DNA of 46,395 nucleotides from contig JADLAP010000305.1 in the NCBI GenBank assembly GCA_020848195.1, forward strand, positions 1 through 46,395, in the 5' to 3' direction. The notes beneath the pieces were generated by a model that made no database searches, was not told the origin of the DNA, and was given only the letters and a program-made list of their open reading frames with translations. The first letter of the stretch is position 1; every line of letters begins with the position of its first letter. A program made the position numbers and the translations under genes. This document shows positions 1 through 8,357 of this stretch, one piece after another. The stretch comes from Phycisphaeraceae bacterium. Its GTDB lineage: Bacteria; Planctomycetota; Phycisphaerae; Phycisphaerales; Phycisphaeraceae.

Positions 1-127
1 TCGGCTCATGGTGGCGGTCATGGAGCGACAACTTGAGGAGAAGGCGCCGCATGATAATTGACCCTCTTAAAAATATCGGCAACCTTGACGCGCGCGCCGT
101 GCGCCGCGTGTTTGAATTTCTCCGCCA
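1..127. repeat. Terminal overlap, left copy (circular genome)
   Basis: The first 127 bases recur exactly at 46269-46395. The repeat begins with tcggctcatgg and ends with tttctccgcca in both places. 127 is a common largest k-mer in de Bruijn assemblers, so this is most simply an unresolved circular join and not a biological terminal repeat. Genes at the two ends should be read as continuous. Confidence 0.95.
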
Positions 128-848
128 GACACAAAACGAAATCATTAATGCCATTGAGGCAGCGCGAGGATTCAAGCAGGAAAATTTGCATGATCTTTTT
201 GACCGACTCGTCACGGTGATCGAAGATTTTAAAAAGCGTTATGCACAAATACTTGTAAAAGAATTTGGAGCCGCATTCGCCACGGCCACAAAATCGACCG
301 ACAAAGCATTAAAGGGCGCCGGCATAGATTTAGCAAAACCACTTCTCACAGTTGATCAAGTCGAAATAATAAATCAGTCGTTGCAAGCCCTGCCGAGCAT
401 TTCAAAAATTTACGCCAATGTCATGCCGAAGGTTGAGCGCGTCATCGGGCAAGCGGCGCTTGGCCGTTTCACGCTTACAGAAAGCATTGCTGAAATAAGG
501 GGGATTTTCAAAACCAATGCGGCTTATCGCTCTGAGCGCTTAGTCAGAACGGAAGTGAGCCGCGCGTTGAATTACGCCACCGTGAAGCGCGGGAACGATG
601 CAGACCAAGTTTCACCAGGAATTAAAAAATTTTGGTTGCATACTTATGATAAACGCACACGGCCAACGCATGTAAAAGTCGGATATGCAACCAATCCTCG
701 CCTGAATGGAAAACCGATTGCAATGTCAGACAAATTCGATGTTGGCGGATTTTCTGCTAATGCACCACAAGACCCGAGCTTGCCGGCGCAAGAGTCAATC
801 CATTGCCGTTGCCGGCTTGGTTTCGTCGTGCCTCAAGAAAAATCTTGA
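51..848 (+). CDS. MuF/SPP1 gp7-like minor head protein
   Basis: Predicted minor capsid protein that sits at the portal vertex and helps head assembly or DNA ejection. The protein is 265 aa. The C-terminal third has the MuF-type pattern: TEVSRALNYA, then HTYDKRTRPTHV, then a late cysteine pair in HCRCRLGFV. The ORF track starts at a TTG at base 33, but that TTG lies inside the Shine-Dalgarno sequence (gaggagaagg). The ATG at 51 overlaps the stop of the upstream 45-aa ORF and is the better start. The gene follows the terminase and precedes the portal; in SPP1 and Mu the portal comes first. A terminator about 290 bp downstream groups it with the packaging genes. Confidence 0.85.
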   Translation: MIIDPLKNIGNLDARAVRRVFEFLRQTQNEIINAIEAARGFKQENLHDLFDRLVTVIEDFKKRYAQILVKEFGAAFATATKSTDKALKGAGIDLAKPLLTVDQVEIINQSLQALPSISKIYANVMPKVERVIGQAALGRFTLTESIAEIRGIFKTNAAYRSERLVRTEVSRALNYATVKRGNDADQVSPGIKKFWLHTYDKRTRPTHVKVGYATNPRLNGKPIAMSDKFDVGGFSANAPQDPSLPAQESIHCRCRLGFVVPQEKS

Positions 849-885
849 CAATGAGAAAATAAAACTTTATCTTTGTGCGAACAAC

Positions 886-1110
886 ATGAGCCGGCAAAAT
901 GGATTCTTACTCAAGCCTTATCGTTTTCAAGACTGTACCCTCGCCCAACAGAAGGCTGCAAACTATTTCATTTCGCTACTCAAAGAGCTTGAGTCCCTTT
1001 CATGTAACGGTCAAATCATTACCCATCTCGAAAAAGGATCCCCCGGTAAAATTGAATGGCGCCCGATTATCGACCTAAAAGAGTTGCCACTATTTCCCGA
1101 CAGTTCTTAG
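886..1110 (+). CDS. Small hypothetical protein (74 aa)
   Basis: Unrecognised 74-aa protein beginning MSRQNGFLLKPYRFQD. The ORF is open further upstream, but that part overlaps the conserved C-terminus of the MuF gene in another frame, so the ATG at 886 is preferred. No strong Shine-Dalgarno sequence precedes it, which lowers confidence. It is the last gene before a strong terminator and would be expressed with the terminase-MuF segment. The sequence shows no signal peptide or membrane segment. Confidence 0.45.
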   Translation: MSRQNGFLLKPYRFQDCTLAQQKAANYFISLLKELESLSCNGQIITHLEKGSPGKIEWRPIIDLKELPLFPDSS

Positions 1111-1138
1111 CATAAAAAGCCGGCTTCCTGACAATCAG

Positions 1139-1175
1139 AGGCCAAACTTGACGCAAGTTGAGTTTGGCCTTTTTT
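1139..1175 (+). terminator. Rho-independent terminator inside the late region
   Basis: Perfect 10-bp stem aggccaaact / agtttggcct with a 12-nt loop, followed by TTTTT. It separates terminase-MuF from the portal-capsid-tail genes. I see no clear new promoter before 1207, so readthrough may set the ratio of the two segments. Confidence 0.85.
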
Positions 1176-1206
1176 ATTTAACCAACCAGTAACGGAGAAA
1201 ACGCAG

Positions 1207-1776
1207 ATGAAAAAGAAATTGGCCTTCCTGGCGCTGGCACTAATGGCCTTGCTGTGCTTCCATCAGATTTATCTTTGGGCCGCTTCGCCAACGGTAACTT
1301 GCACCGTAAAAAATTACGACTATGCAAAGACCTACTCATTTTCGTATGGCACGACAATTAGTGTAGTTGACACGGCCTTCATTTATTACAACAGTGCGCC
1401 TTTCAACATTCAATCTACTGGTATCGTCGGCGCCGACTCAATGGCAACACTGGAATTATGGACAAGCGAGGCCACCGCCGACAGTGTGCGTCATTGCATT
1501 TTTATTCAGGGATCAAGCAAGACCCCGGCCAGCGTGACGGAGCGAAGCATCACCGGATCGGCGCAGAACTGGCATACTATCCAAGTTGATTCGGCGAGCT
1601 TAAACAATTCTGGCAATTCGACAACGCCAAAATTTGTCAAAGTCCCAATTAGCCGGGCATTTGGTCGCTTGCCCTATTTGCGGATTGTCATTGCGGAAAT
1701 TGGCGCAACGGCAAAAGATGCCAACCAAACGGTTTACGGACGCTTAACCATTCCGCAATATCGCCGGCCGTATTGA
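1207..1776 (+). CDS. Exported protein of unknown function in the head module
   Basis: 189-aa protein with a clear signal peptide: a KKK start, a hydrophobic core around residues 5-22 and a likely cut after YLWAA. The mature part is Ser/Thr-rich and beta-like, with LPYLRIVIAEIG near the C-terminus, as in a jelly-roll structural domain. A secretion signal is odd for a gene between MuF and portal, because head proteins assemble in the cytoplasm. It could be a surface-exposed or superinfection-related product, or a virion protein with an unusual route. Shine-Dalgarno sequence cggagaa precedes the ATG. It ends in a TGATG overlap with the next gene. Confidence 0.65.
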   Translation: MKKKLAFLALALMALLCFHQIYLWAASPTVTCTVKNYDYAKTYSFSYGTTISVVDTAFIYYNSAPFNIQSTGIVGADSMATLELWTSEATADSVRHCIFIQGSSKTPASVTERSITGSAQNWHTIQVDSASLNNSGNSTTPKFVKVPISRAFGRLPYLRIVIAEIGATAKDANQTVYGRLTIPQYRRPY

Positions 1777-2090
1777 TGGAGCCACGTCCCAGCGCCACGC
1801 TTGACCGCGTTTCGCCAAGCTGGAAAATCTTTCTCACGGATGCCGCCGAAAAAGCGTACATCTTGGAATTGCAAATCCGCGACCGGCTCATGAAAATCTA
1901 TGCCAAGCACGATAATGAATGGTCTAAGCATTATGCGGGAGCGGCGTTGCAAATGCCGTTTGGACATTTGCGCGAGCTAAAATTGACTGTTATAAAATGC
2001 TTGGTTAATGCGCGGGATTGGGCCACGAGTGAAGGCCGGCAGATTCGCTATGAGTTACGCCAATTGATTCAGAAAATCGAATTACGATGA
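1776..2090 (+). CDS. Hypothetical protein upstream of portal (104 aa)
   Basis: Unrecognised 104-aa protein rich in charged residues and probably helical (RELKLTVIKCL, RYELRQLIQKIELR). The ATG at 1776 overlaps the preceding stop by one base, and its own stop overlaps the portal ATG (ATGA), so it is translationally coupled on both sides. Its position suggests a small head or packaging accessory factor, but nothing in the sequence fixes a function. Confidence 0.7.
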   Translation: MEPRPSATLDRVSPSWKIFLTDAAEKAYILELQIRDRLMKIYAKHDNEWSKHYAGAALQMPFGHLRELKLTVIKCLVNARDWATSEGRQIRYELRQLIQKIELR

Positions 2091-3541
2091 GCACACAAAT
2101 AGCGCCACAATTTACGCAAGCTTTATCAGTCATTGGCGAGAATGACCTTGCCTTGACTTCTTCGGGAAGCTTTAATATTGCGGCGCGCCGGCATCCGGTC
2201 TATTTGAACAATGTTGGCGAGTGGCGTTTTCTCTATGATGCTTATCGGGGCGGCAAAGATTATATCAGTAATCCAAATAACCTCAAGCGGCATTCCTACG
2301 AGACCGACGCGCTTTTCCGGCAACGATTGGCGCGGGCGTATTATTACAACTATTGCGGCCCAATCATTGACGGAATGGTTAACCATCTTTTTAAAGGGGG
2401 CGTCATTCGTGAAAATTCTAAGATGCTGGCTGATTTTTACGAAGAGGTGAACGACAATGGAAAAGACATAAATTTTTTCATGCGTGACGTTGCCACACAA
2501 GCGGGAATTTATGGCAAGGTTTCTGTTTTGGTGGACATGCCAAAGGCCACCCCCGAGGAAATTGCCGCGCGTGAACGTGGCGAAGCCACGAGGCTTTTCG
2601 ATCAGGGAAAAACACCACGGCTTTTTGTTTATGCCCCGATAAATGTCTTGGATTGGTCAACCAGTGCCGATGGCTTAAATTGGGTACTCTTGCAACATGA
2701 AGAGCGCGAGGACCTCAATCCATTTATACCCGCCAAAAATAAACAGGTTTACGAGTTGTGGGATCGGACTTCATGGACTTCTTACGATAAGGACGGGCGA
2801 CGCATTGATGGCGGTGATCATTTGCTTGGCATTGTGCCATTTGTGACAATCAGCAATATCGGACTTGATCAAAGCAGCACCGGGGAGTCTACGATCAAAG
2901 ACATTGCGCACATCAACAACAACATTTATCAGTTGTGTTCTTTGCTCGATGAAATTTTTCACCGCCAAGCTTTCTCCCAGCTTACGGCTGAGGGCAATCC
3001 AAAAGAGTACGACGCCCAGGCGATGAGCACGGCTGGTGCCTTCTGTTATCCGATAGGAAGAAAACAGCCCGATTTTATAAGCCCGGACGCGTCGCAAGCT
3101 GAATTGCACATGAAGCAAATCGACTCAATGATTGGCGAGATTTACCGAATTGCCAATATCAAGATCAATGCGAATGAGAATCGGCTTTACAAAACCATTG
3201 TCCAGTCGCAGTATGATTTCGAGGCGTTCAACAGCGTTTTGAAAAACAAAGCGCGCGCCCTTGAAAAGTTTGAAACCGATGTGAATTACATTTTATCGTT
3301 GTGGTTACAACAGCCTGACATCGCATCAATTAACGTGCAATATCCGGCTGAGTTTGATACGACGCTTTTGGCCGATGACGTGGCCGAAGCCTCGCAGCTT
3401 AACGATCTCGGCATGGGCGATGTTTTTATGCAAATGTATAAACGCAACATTGCAAAGAAACGTTTCCCCGATGCCGATGAGGAAACGATTGACAAAATTG
3501 CCGCCGCGTTTACCGAAGCGACGGCAACGGTCAGGTTTTAA
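2087..3541 (+). CDS. Portal protein (DUF4055-like)
   Basis: Forms the dodecameric portal ring at one capsid vertex through which DNA is packed and ejected. The 484-aa length is normal for a siphophage portal. The N-terminal region reads RRHPVYLNNVGEWRFLYDAY, followed by TDALFRQRLARAYYYNYCGP and MVNHLFKGG, the arrangement I associate with DUF4055-type portals. A middle section with HINNNIYQLCSLLDEIFHRQ and a helical C-terminus fit the crown and wing regions. Scaffold and coat genes follow directly. Family assignment is from pattern recognition only. Confidence 0.85.
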   Translation: MSTQIAPQFTQALSVIGENDLALTSSGSFNIAARRHPVYLNNVGEWRFLYDAYRGGKDYISNPNNLKRHSYETDALFRQRLARAYYYNYCGPIIDGMVNHLFKGGVIRENSKMLADFYEEVNDNGKDINFFMRDVATQAGIYGKVSVLVDMPKATPEEIAARERGEATRLFDQGKTPRLFVYAPINVLDWSTSADGLNWVLLQHEEREDLNPFIPAKNKQVYELWDRTSWTSYDKDGRRIDGGDHLLGIVPFVTISNIGLDQSSTGESTIKDIAHINNNIYQLCSLLDEIFHRQAFSQLTAEGNPKEYDAQAMSTAGAFCYPIGRKQPDFISPDASQAELHMKQIDSMIGEIYRIANIKINANENRLYKTIVQSQYDFEAFNSVLKNKARALEKFETDVNYILSLWLQQPDIASINVQYPAEFDTTLLADDVAEASQLNDLGMGDVFMQMYKRNIAKKRFPDADEETIDKIAAAFTEATATVRF

Positions 3542-3626
3542 ATTCGTGTTCGCTGGCCGCGCCGATGTTAGCCAGCGCCTTGCAGTTCATCCGCGCCCCA
3601 TCAGCGCGAAACTTGGAGTTTAAAAG

Positions 3627-4376
3627 ATGGCAAGTCAATTACCCGAAGCTTTGCAAAAGTTTCAAGCTGAAAATCCTACGGTATTTCAGGAAATTGCCAA
3701 TCACTTTGTCGGGGTTGGCAAGGCTGAAATTACGCAGAAATTTTCCGCCGAGAAACAAGCGCTTTTAAAACAACTTGAGGATTCCGCCGCTAAATTAACT
3801 GATGGCGACGCGGAGAAGTCGCGCCTTGAAACGCAAATCCGTGAACTTGAAGGCCAAGTTCTGAGCAAAGAGGAAGTTTTGAAAAAGACTCTTGAGCGTG
3901 CTCAACTTGAGCACAAGAAAACGAACGAACTCAGCGCCAAGCAGTTGCAGGAATCACAAGCCCAGGCTTCTTTATACAAGCAGCGTTATGAAAACCATTT
4001 GATTGACAATGCAATCACCGCCGCTTGCATGAACCCTGAGACAAAAGCGTTTTACGCTCCGCAGGTTATTTCTAACTTGAAGCCGTTCGCCCGTGTCGAG
4101 CCGTTGAAGGATGAAAACGACAAAGAAACTGGCGAATATAAAATTATGCTGGCGATGAAAGACCCGAAGGCCGGCAAGGTTAGAGATTTTGAATTTTCGG
4201 AAGGATTTAAACTTTTCTATGAGCAGAAAGAAAACGCAAATCTTTTTGAAAGCAAAATCGGCAGCGGCTCGGCCAATGGCGCGAGACGGTTGCCAGCGAG
4301 TGGCGGCACGGCGGCGGATTTGCAAAACTTCGCAACTTATGTACAAAACAGAGAAGCAATTCTCCAATCATCATAG
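3627..4376 (+). CDS. Capsid scaffolding protein
   Basis: Predicted internal scaffold that nucleates procapsid assembly and is then lost. It is 249 aa, directly before the coat gene, with a long coiled coil at about residues 40-120 (EKQALLKQLEDSAAKL, ETQIRELEGQV, EEVLKKTLERAQLEH). A compact section follows (NPETKAFYAPQVISNLK), then a Gly/Ser-rich tail. A Shine-Dalgarno sequence (ggag) sits before the ATG. No protease domain is visible, consistent with a P22-type scaffold that is not cleaved. Confidence 0.85.
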   Translation: MASQLPEALQKFQAENPTVFQEIANHFVGVGKAEITQKFSAEKQALLKQLEDSAAKLTDGDAEKSRLETQIRELEGQVLSKEEVLKKTLERAQLEHKKTNELSAKQLQESQAQASLYKQRYENHLIDNAITAACMNPETKAFYAPQVISNLKPFARVEPLKDENDKETGEYKIMLAMKDPKAGKVRDFEFSEGFKLFYEQKENANLFESKIGSGSANGARRLPASGGTAADLQNFATYVQNREAILQSS

Positions 4377-4385
4377 GAAATCAAA

Positions 4386-5276
4386 ATGGCGAACGATCTT
4401 TCCGCTTATAATGCCCAGGTTTGGGTAAACGAATCGCTTTATGTTGTGCAAGCGAATATGGTGGCCGCTTCAAAAGTTCACCGTAACTTTGAGGCCGCCC
4501 TTGCGCAATTTGGGGACACGGTGAATACCCGCAAACCGGCAACTTTCACCGCGCAAAACAAAGGCGCAACTTCTGATGTGACCGTACAAAACGCCTCGGC
4601 AACCAACGTGCAAGTTGTTATGAATAAACACAAGGAGGTGACCTTCCAAGTGTTTGACATTGAACAGACCAAAGGTATCAAAAACTTGATTGCCGAATAT
4701 TTCCGCCCTGCCGCGATTGCGATTGCCGCCGCCGCCGATGCGGACGTATTGGGGCTTTACACGGACATTTCAACAAACACCTTGACGCCAACAACGCTTT
4801 CATACGACTACATCGTTGACGCTGAAACCAAGCTGAATGATAGCAAAGTGTTGTATGGCGACCGCCACGTCATTATCAGTAGCCCGCAAAAAGGCGCGCT
4901 TTCCAAAGATCAATATTTTATTGATGCCGCCAAAACTGGCAACGGCGGCCAAACTTTGCGCACGGGTGTGTTGTTGCCCGTGGCCGGTTTTGATTCGATT
5001 TCAATGGACCAAAATGTCGTTAGCGCCGCCGGTAAACATCACAACTTGGCCTTTCACCGGAATGCTTTCGCGTTTGTGACTCGTTTGATGCAAACCGCCG
5101 ATCCAAATACACCGGGCGCCGTGGTTGCTACGCAAAGCTTTGACGGGCTTGGAATGCGCGTTGTATATAGTTACAATCCGGACAAACTTGCAAGTCAAGT
5201 CACGGTGGATATTTTCTACGGCGTGAAAACGCTGGACGAGACGTTCGCCGTGGACATTACAACTGATGTCCCCTAA
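4386..5276 (+). CDS. Major capsid protein (P22 coat-like)
   Basis: HK97-fold coat protein that forms the icosahedral shell. It is 296 aa. The N-terminus MANDLSAYNAQVWVNESLYV, the loop FGDTVNTRKPATFT and the segment VFDIEQTKGI resemble the P22 gp5-like coat family; this member is shorter than P22 gp5 (430 aa) and may lack or reduce the inserted domain. It lies directly after the scaffold, with an aggaaa Shine-Dalgarno sequence. It is expected to be among the most abundant virion proteins. Confidence 0.9.
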   Translation: MANDLSAYNAQVWVNESLYVVQANMVAASKVHRNFEAALAQFGDTVNTRKPATFTAQNKGATSDVTVQNASATNVQVVMNKHKEVTFQVFDIEQTKGIKNLIAEYFRPAAIAIAAAADADVLGLYTDISTNTLTPTTLSYDYIVDAETKLNDSKVLYGDRHVIISSPQKGALSKDQYFIDAAKTGNGGQTLRTGVLLPVAGFDSISMDQNVVSAAGKHHNLAFHRNAFAFVTRLMQTADPNTPGAVVATQSFDGLGMRVVYSYNPDKLASQVTVDIFYGVKTLDETFAVDITTDVP

Positions 5277-5306
5277 TTGATGTTGTGCAACGAACGAGGT
5301 TTTTAA

Positions 5307-5672
5307 ATGGCATTATCTGAAATTTGGTTGAAAAAGCGAATTGTCGTTAATGGCGAGTTTAAAGGTTGGAACATTAAGGCCGTCCCCGGTGAGTGGGCTA
5401 TTCCTGACAATCCAACCACACCGTCAAAGCTGCAACTTGACTTTTTAGACCATCGGGCCGGTTGGGAAAAAGCCACGCCCGAAGAAATTGCGCAGGAACA
5501 AATTCGCCTGGCGCAATTAGACGCTGCGACTCGTGAAAAGCAGATGGAAAAACGAGTCACTGAAGTAGTGGCGCAACAAGCTGCCGTTGAAACGGTCATG
5601 GCAAAGGTCGAAGAGAAAAAGAAGTTGGCGGAGAAACCCGCGCCGGCCTCCAAACGGGAAAAAATCCAATGA
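5307..5672 (+). CDS. Hypothetical head-module protein with C-terminal coiled coil
   Basis: 121-aa protein. Residues 1-50 form a small beta-rich domain (KKRIVVNGEFKGWNIKAVPG), and residues about 55-115 are a charged helix or coiled coil (EEIAQEQIRLAQLDAATREK). It ends with an ATGA overlap with the connector gene. Position after the coat gene fits a decoration, cement or head-completion factor, but no family is recognised. Confidence 0.65.
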   Translation: MALSEIWLKKRIVVNGEFKGWNIKAVPGEWAIPDNPTTPSKLQLDFLDHRAGWEKATPEEIAQEQIRLAQLDAATREKQMEKRVTEVVAQQAAVETVMAKVEEKKKLAEKPAPASKREKIQ

Positions 5673-6106
5673 CTCTCGATGCAACCATCGGCGGCAATGC
5701 CAGCAATGTCTACTCGACGCTTGCGGAAACCGACGCCTATTTTGCGAACCATTTGAAATTTGCGCTCTGGAACGATTTTACTCAGGCGCAAAAACAGCGG
5801 GCGAAAATTATGGCGACGCTTATGATTGACCGCGAGAAGTTTAAGCAGGACAAGGCCAGCATTGCCCCGATTGGAAGCGATGATTTTCAGCGTTTGGAAT
5901 TTCCCCGGATTTACTGTTATGACAATGATGGCGAGCTTTACATTCCCGAAGAAATAAAAATGGCGGAGGCCGAGCAGGCGCTTTATCTGCTTGATGATAT
6001 GGCCGAACCCAAAGACGGCGATGAAGAGCCGCCCCATCTTTGCCAAGCTGCCCGTGATTTCTTGGCGCCGCATCTCAACCGCATGGCGATAATTGGACGC
6101 ATGTAA
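5669..6106 (+). CDS. Head-tail adaptor (DnaT-like/gp6-like connector)
   Basis: Predicted connector that binds below the portal. The 145-aa sequence has the pattern TLAETDAYFANHL, W, then ATLMIDREKF, LEFPRI and MAEAEQALYLLDDM, seen in phage proteins annotated as putative DnaT-like or head-tail connector. The annotation 'DnaT-like' is historical; the genomic position supports a structural role. It overlaps both neighbours by a few bases. Confidence 0.75.
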   Translation: MTLDATIGGNASNVYSTLAETDAYFANHLKFALWNDFTQAQKQRAKIMATLMIDREKFKQDKASIAPIGSDDFQRLEFPRIYCYDNDGELYIPEEIKMAEAEQALYLLDDMAEPKDGDEEPPHLCQAARDFLAPHLNRMAIIGRM

Positions 6107-6960
6107 TGAAGCCCGTAAGGTCCGAAATACTTTTACGCATTCAGCGCGACCGTCTCAAGTTGAGCGATACGTCTGAATTGATGTTGCCCGGCGAGATTGA
6201 AAGTCATTTCGACCGGGCTTTATTGCGGCATGCCGATTTTAGCTTCAACGTCAAGACGGCGCATTTTGACGGCGGGTTTATCAAGTATCACTTGCCTTCC
6301 GATTGGGTGATTGGTTCATCGAAGATCACCGAATTACGTTTTTTTTCCGGTGGCCGTTATACCGGAGAAAAAATAAAATCAGCGGTTGACATTTACGATC
6401 AAGTGGATACGACAGGCTATAACGTCGCCACGGTCTCGGCGGGTGCAACAACGGTGACTTTATCCACGGTTGGATATGCCGCACGTTTTAAAGCCGACGA
6501 TCCGGTTGTTTTGGTTAATGCCGGCGTCGAAGTCGAAGACAACAGAGTCTCGACTGACGGCAACGGAATAAGCGGAGCAATTGGAATTTTAACACCGGCG
6601 GGAAATACGTACAGCTCCTCGCCGCAAATTAAATTTCACAATTATTTCCGCTTACGGCAAGATGCCCCGGATGCAACCGACCTGTTTACATTAAGTTATT
6701 CCATACCCCATGTGTACACGGAAGACGCTAACGAAATCACAGTCCCTGAAAGCGAATGTGATGCCGTGGCTGATTTAACGGCCGCTTATGCAGCGCGGGC
6801 ATTGGCTGCATTGTTTTCGACCGGCGCGATTTCTTCAATCGAAGCCGACACTTTTGATTCGGGCACTAATGCAGATAGATGGACGGCACTGGCTGATAAA
6901 TATGAGGGCCAATATAAAGAACGCATGGGAATTAAAACCGACGAAAATCTAACGAGGTGA
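6106..6960 (+). CDS. Probable head-tail connector/adaptor protein
   Basis: 284-aa protein in the connector cluster. The N-terminal helix (RSEILLRIQRDRLKL) and C-terminal helical part (CDAVADLTAAYAARALAAL, GQYKERMGI) resemble gp6-like adaptor proteins, with a beta-rich insertion of about 120 residues between them (VATVSAGATTVTLSTVGYAA). The insertion could project from the neck. Product is inferred from position and pattern, not from a confident family match. Confidence 0.6.
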   Translation: MKPVRSEILLRIQRDRLKLSDTSELMLPGEIESHFDRALLRHADFSFNVKTAHFDGGFIKYHLPSDWVIGSSKITELRFFSGGRYTGEKIKSAVDIYDQVDTTGYNVATVSAGATTVTLSTVGYAARFKADDPVVLVNAGVEVEDNRVSTDGNGISGAIGILTPAGNTYSSSPQIKFHNYFRLRQDAPDATDLFTLSYSIPHVYTEDANEITVPESECDAVADLTAAYAARALAALFSTGAISSIEADTFDSGTNADRWTALADKYEGQYKERMGIKTDENLTR

Positions 6961-6962
6961 GT

Positions 6963-7361
6963 ATGTTCAGTAAGTATCTCACGACCAAAAATAAAACTTT
7001 GGCTTTTGAGTTTGGGCTGATTGGAATTGTTGCAGCGATTGCGCTGTACTTGGCCGGTGTAGTGCAAGAAGAAACCATGTGGACGATATTGGCTTTCTTC
7101 GGCAGCGGATCCATTACGGCCTTGCGTTCGCTTTTTCTCAGCGAAGGCAATAAGACCAATCTCATTTTTGTGATTGGATCGCTTGTACAAGCCGCCTTTC
7201 TGTATGGAAATCTGAGCGGCTTCTCCTGGGCCGATCCGGAGAAAATGACATTCCTCAATCAGATCATTTTGGGCGTGCAAGGCTTGAATGCCGGCCACGG
7301 CATTGCAAAGGCCAATGGATTTTCAGCCGTGGGCAATGGAGTTTCAGCCGCAAGCAAATGA
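6963..7361 (+). CDS. Integral membrane protein, holin candidate
   Basis: 132 aa with hydrophobic segments at about residues 14-31, 40-55 and 69-90 and a Gly/Ala-rich C-terminus. The ATG at 6963 has gagg 5 bases upstream and is preferred to the overlapping GTG at 6957. A membrane protein among neck genes is unusual. Size and topology would suit a holin, but lysis genes are normally elsewhere and no endolysin is adjacent, so this remains a candidate only. It overlaps the following gp10-like gene. Confidence 0.6.
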   Translation: MFSKYLTTKNKTLAFEFGLIGIVAAIALYLAGVVQEETMWTILAFFGSGSITALRSLFLSEGNKTNLIFVIGSLVQAAFLYGNLSGFSWADPEKMTFLNQIILGVQGLNAGHGIAKANGFSAVGNGVSAASK

Positions 7362-7897
7362 TAAGCATTCGCATTGACTCGAGCACAAATCCGAAGCCGC
7401 AAGAAATTGAGCGCGTTATTCGTGAAGAATTTCGGCGCATGATGAAAGCCGCGGCGGTGACCGGCGAGACGGCGATTGCGCGCCGAACCCCAGTTGGCGT
7501 GAGCGGCCACCTGCGGCAAGGGATCGTTGGCATACCTGAAGACTTTGCTGTTGAATTTGGTGTCCAGGGGCCCGGCGGAGTTTACGGCAAGTTTGTTGAG
7601 CCTGGCCGCAAACGCGGGAAGTTTCCACCGTTTCAAGATGGCAGTGCGCTTTTTCTTTGGGTACGCCGGACCGACAAGGGAAAGCGGCTCGTGGCGTGGG
7701 TAAAGCGCAAATACAAAGTGAAAGATAATGCGCTCGCATTGCGGCAAGCCGTGTTCTTGAAAGCCCGCGCAATCGCGCGCCGGGGAACGCGGCCGGCACT
7801 GATGTTTAAAAAGTCGATACCGGAAATTCAGAAATTTTTTGAGCGGGCATTCCCGCAAACGATAGCCAAAATCGAAAAACGTTTAGGCGATGGCTGA
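7358..7897 (+). CDS. HK97 gp10-like tail completion protein
   Basis: 179-aa head-tail joining or tail completion protein. It shows the gp10 family layout: an N-terminal amphipathic helix (IERVIREEFRRMMKAAAV), then ARRTPVGVSGHLRQGI, a beta part VYGKFVEPGRKRGKFPP and a basic C-terminal helix. The region TPVGVSGHLRQ corresponds to the family's conserved TP-x-x-tG-xLr motif. It overlaps the tail terminator gene by 8 bases. Confidence 0.8.
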   Translation: MISIRIDSSTNPKPQEIERVIREEFRRMMKAAAVTGETAIARRTPVGVSGHLRQGIVGIPEDFAVEFGVQGPGGVYGKFVEPGRKRGKFPPFQDGSALFLWVRRTDKGKRLVAWVKRKYKVKDNALALRQAVFLKARAIARRGTRPALMFKKSIPEIQKFFERAFPQTIAKIEKRLGDG

Positions 7898-8345
7898 TTG
7901 GACAAACGAAATACTTCCCGCAATTGTTGCCTTGCTTGAAAGCGTGGAAGGGTTGGCGAGCGATGGCGCAAAAGTTTACAGCTATCCACAGCGGACAATT
8001 GACGTTCAGGGTTTGATTGAGAAATTTAAAACGTCCGGCGGGGTTTTCCATGTTTGGTGGCCTAAACGAATTGCGTGGAATGCTGAGGGCGGACTCGGCG
8101 GGCAAATTTTGCGGCAACAAATCATTCGCCTGTACGGTTATCGCGGCTTCAAAGATTCCGGCAGTGAGTTGGAGTTTCAAACCATTCTTGACAATATCGC
8201 CGCGGTATTTGACGCACGCGAAAATTTGTCGCTCGACGGCACAGTTGCCGAACACTTGCCCTTAACGTTGATGGAAAGCACTGACGAAATGTTCGCCGGT
8301 GTGCTTTGCCACAAAGCGGTTTTTGAATTTGCAGCCTACACCTGA
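7890..8345 (+). CDS. Tail terminator-like protein
   Basis: 151 aa, expected to cap the tail tube and dock it to the head. The N-terminal helix (ILPAIVALLESVEGL) followed by beta strands (GGVFHVWWPKRI, QQIIRLYGYRGF) and a helix with SELEFQTILDNIAAVF matches the alpha/beta fold of gpU/gp16-type tail terminators. It sits between the gp10-like protein and the tail tube, which is the conserved order. Confidence 0.7.
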   Translation: MADWTNEILPAIVALLESVEGLASDGAKVYSYPQRTIDVQGLIEKFKTSGGVFHVWWPKRIAWNAEGGLGGQILRQQIIRLYGYRGFKDSGSELEFQTILDNIAAVFDARENLSLDGTVAEHLPLTLMESTDEMFAGVLCHKAVFEFAAYT

Positions 8346-8357
8346 TAGAGGAATAAT

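Noticed and set aside
1-127. Genuine direct terminal repeat of the virion
   Set aside because: The length equals a common assembler k-mer and it cuts a coupled gene pair; an assembly overlap of a circle is simpler.
706-885. Upstream extension of the 886 ORF
   Set aside because: It overlaps the conserved Cys-containing C-terminus of the MuF gene in another frame and has no supporting start site.
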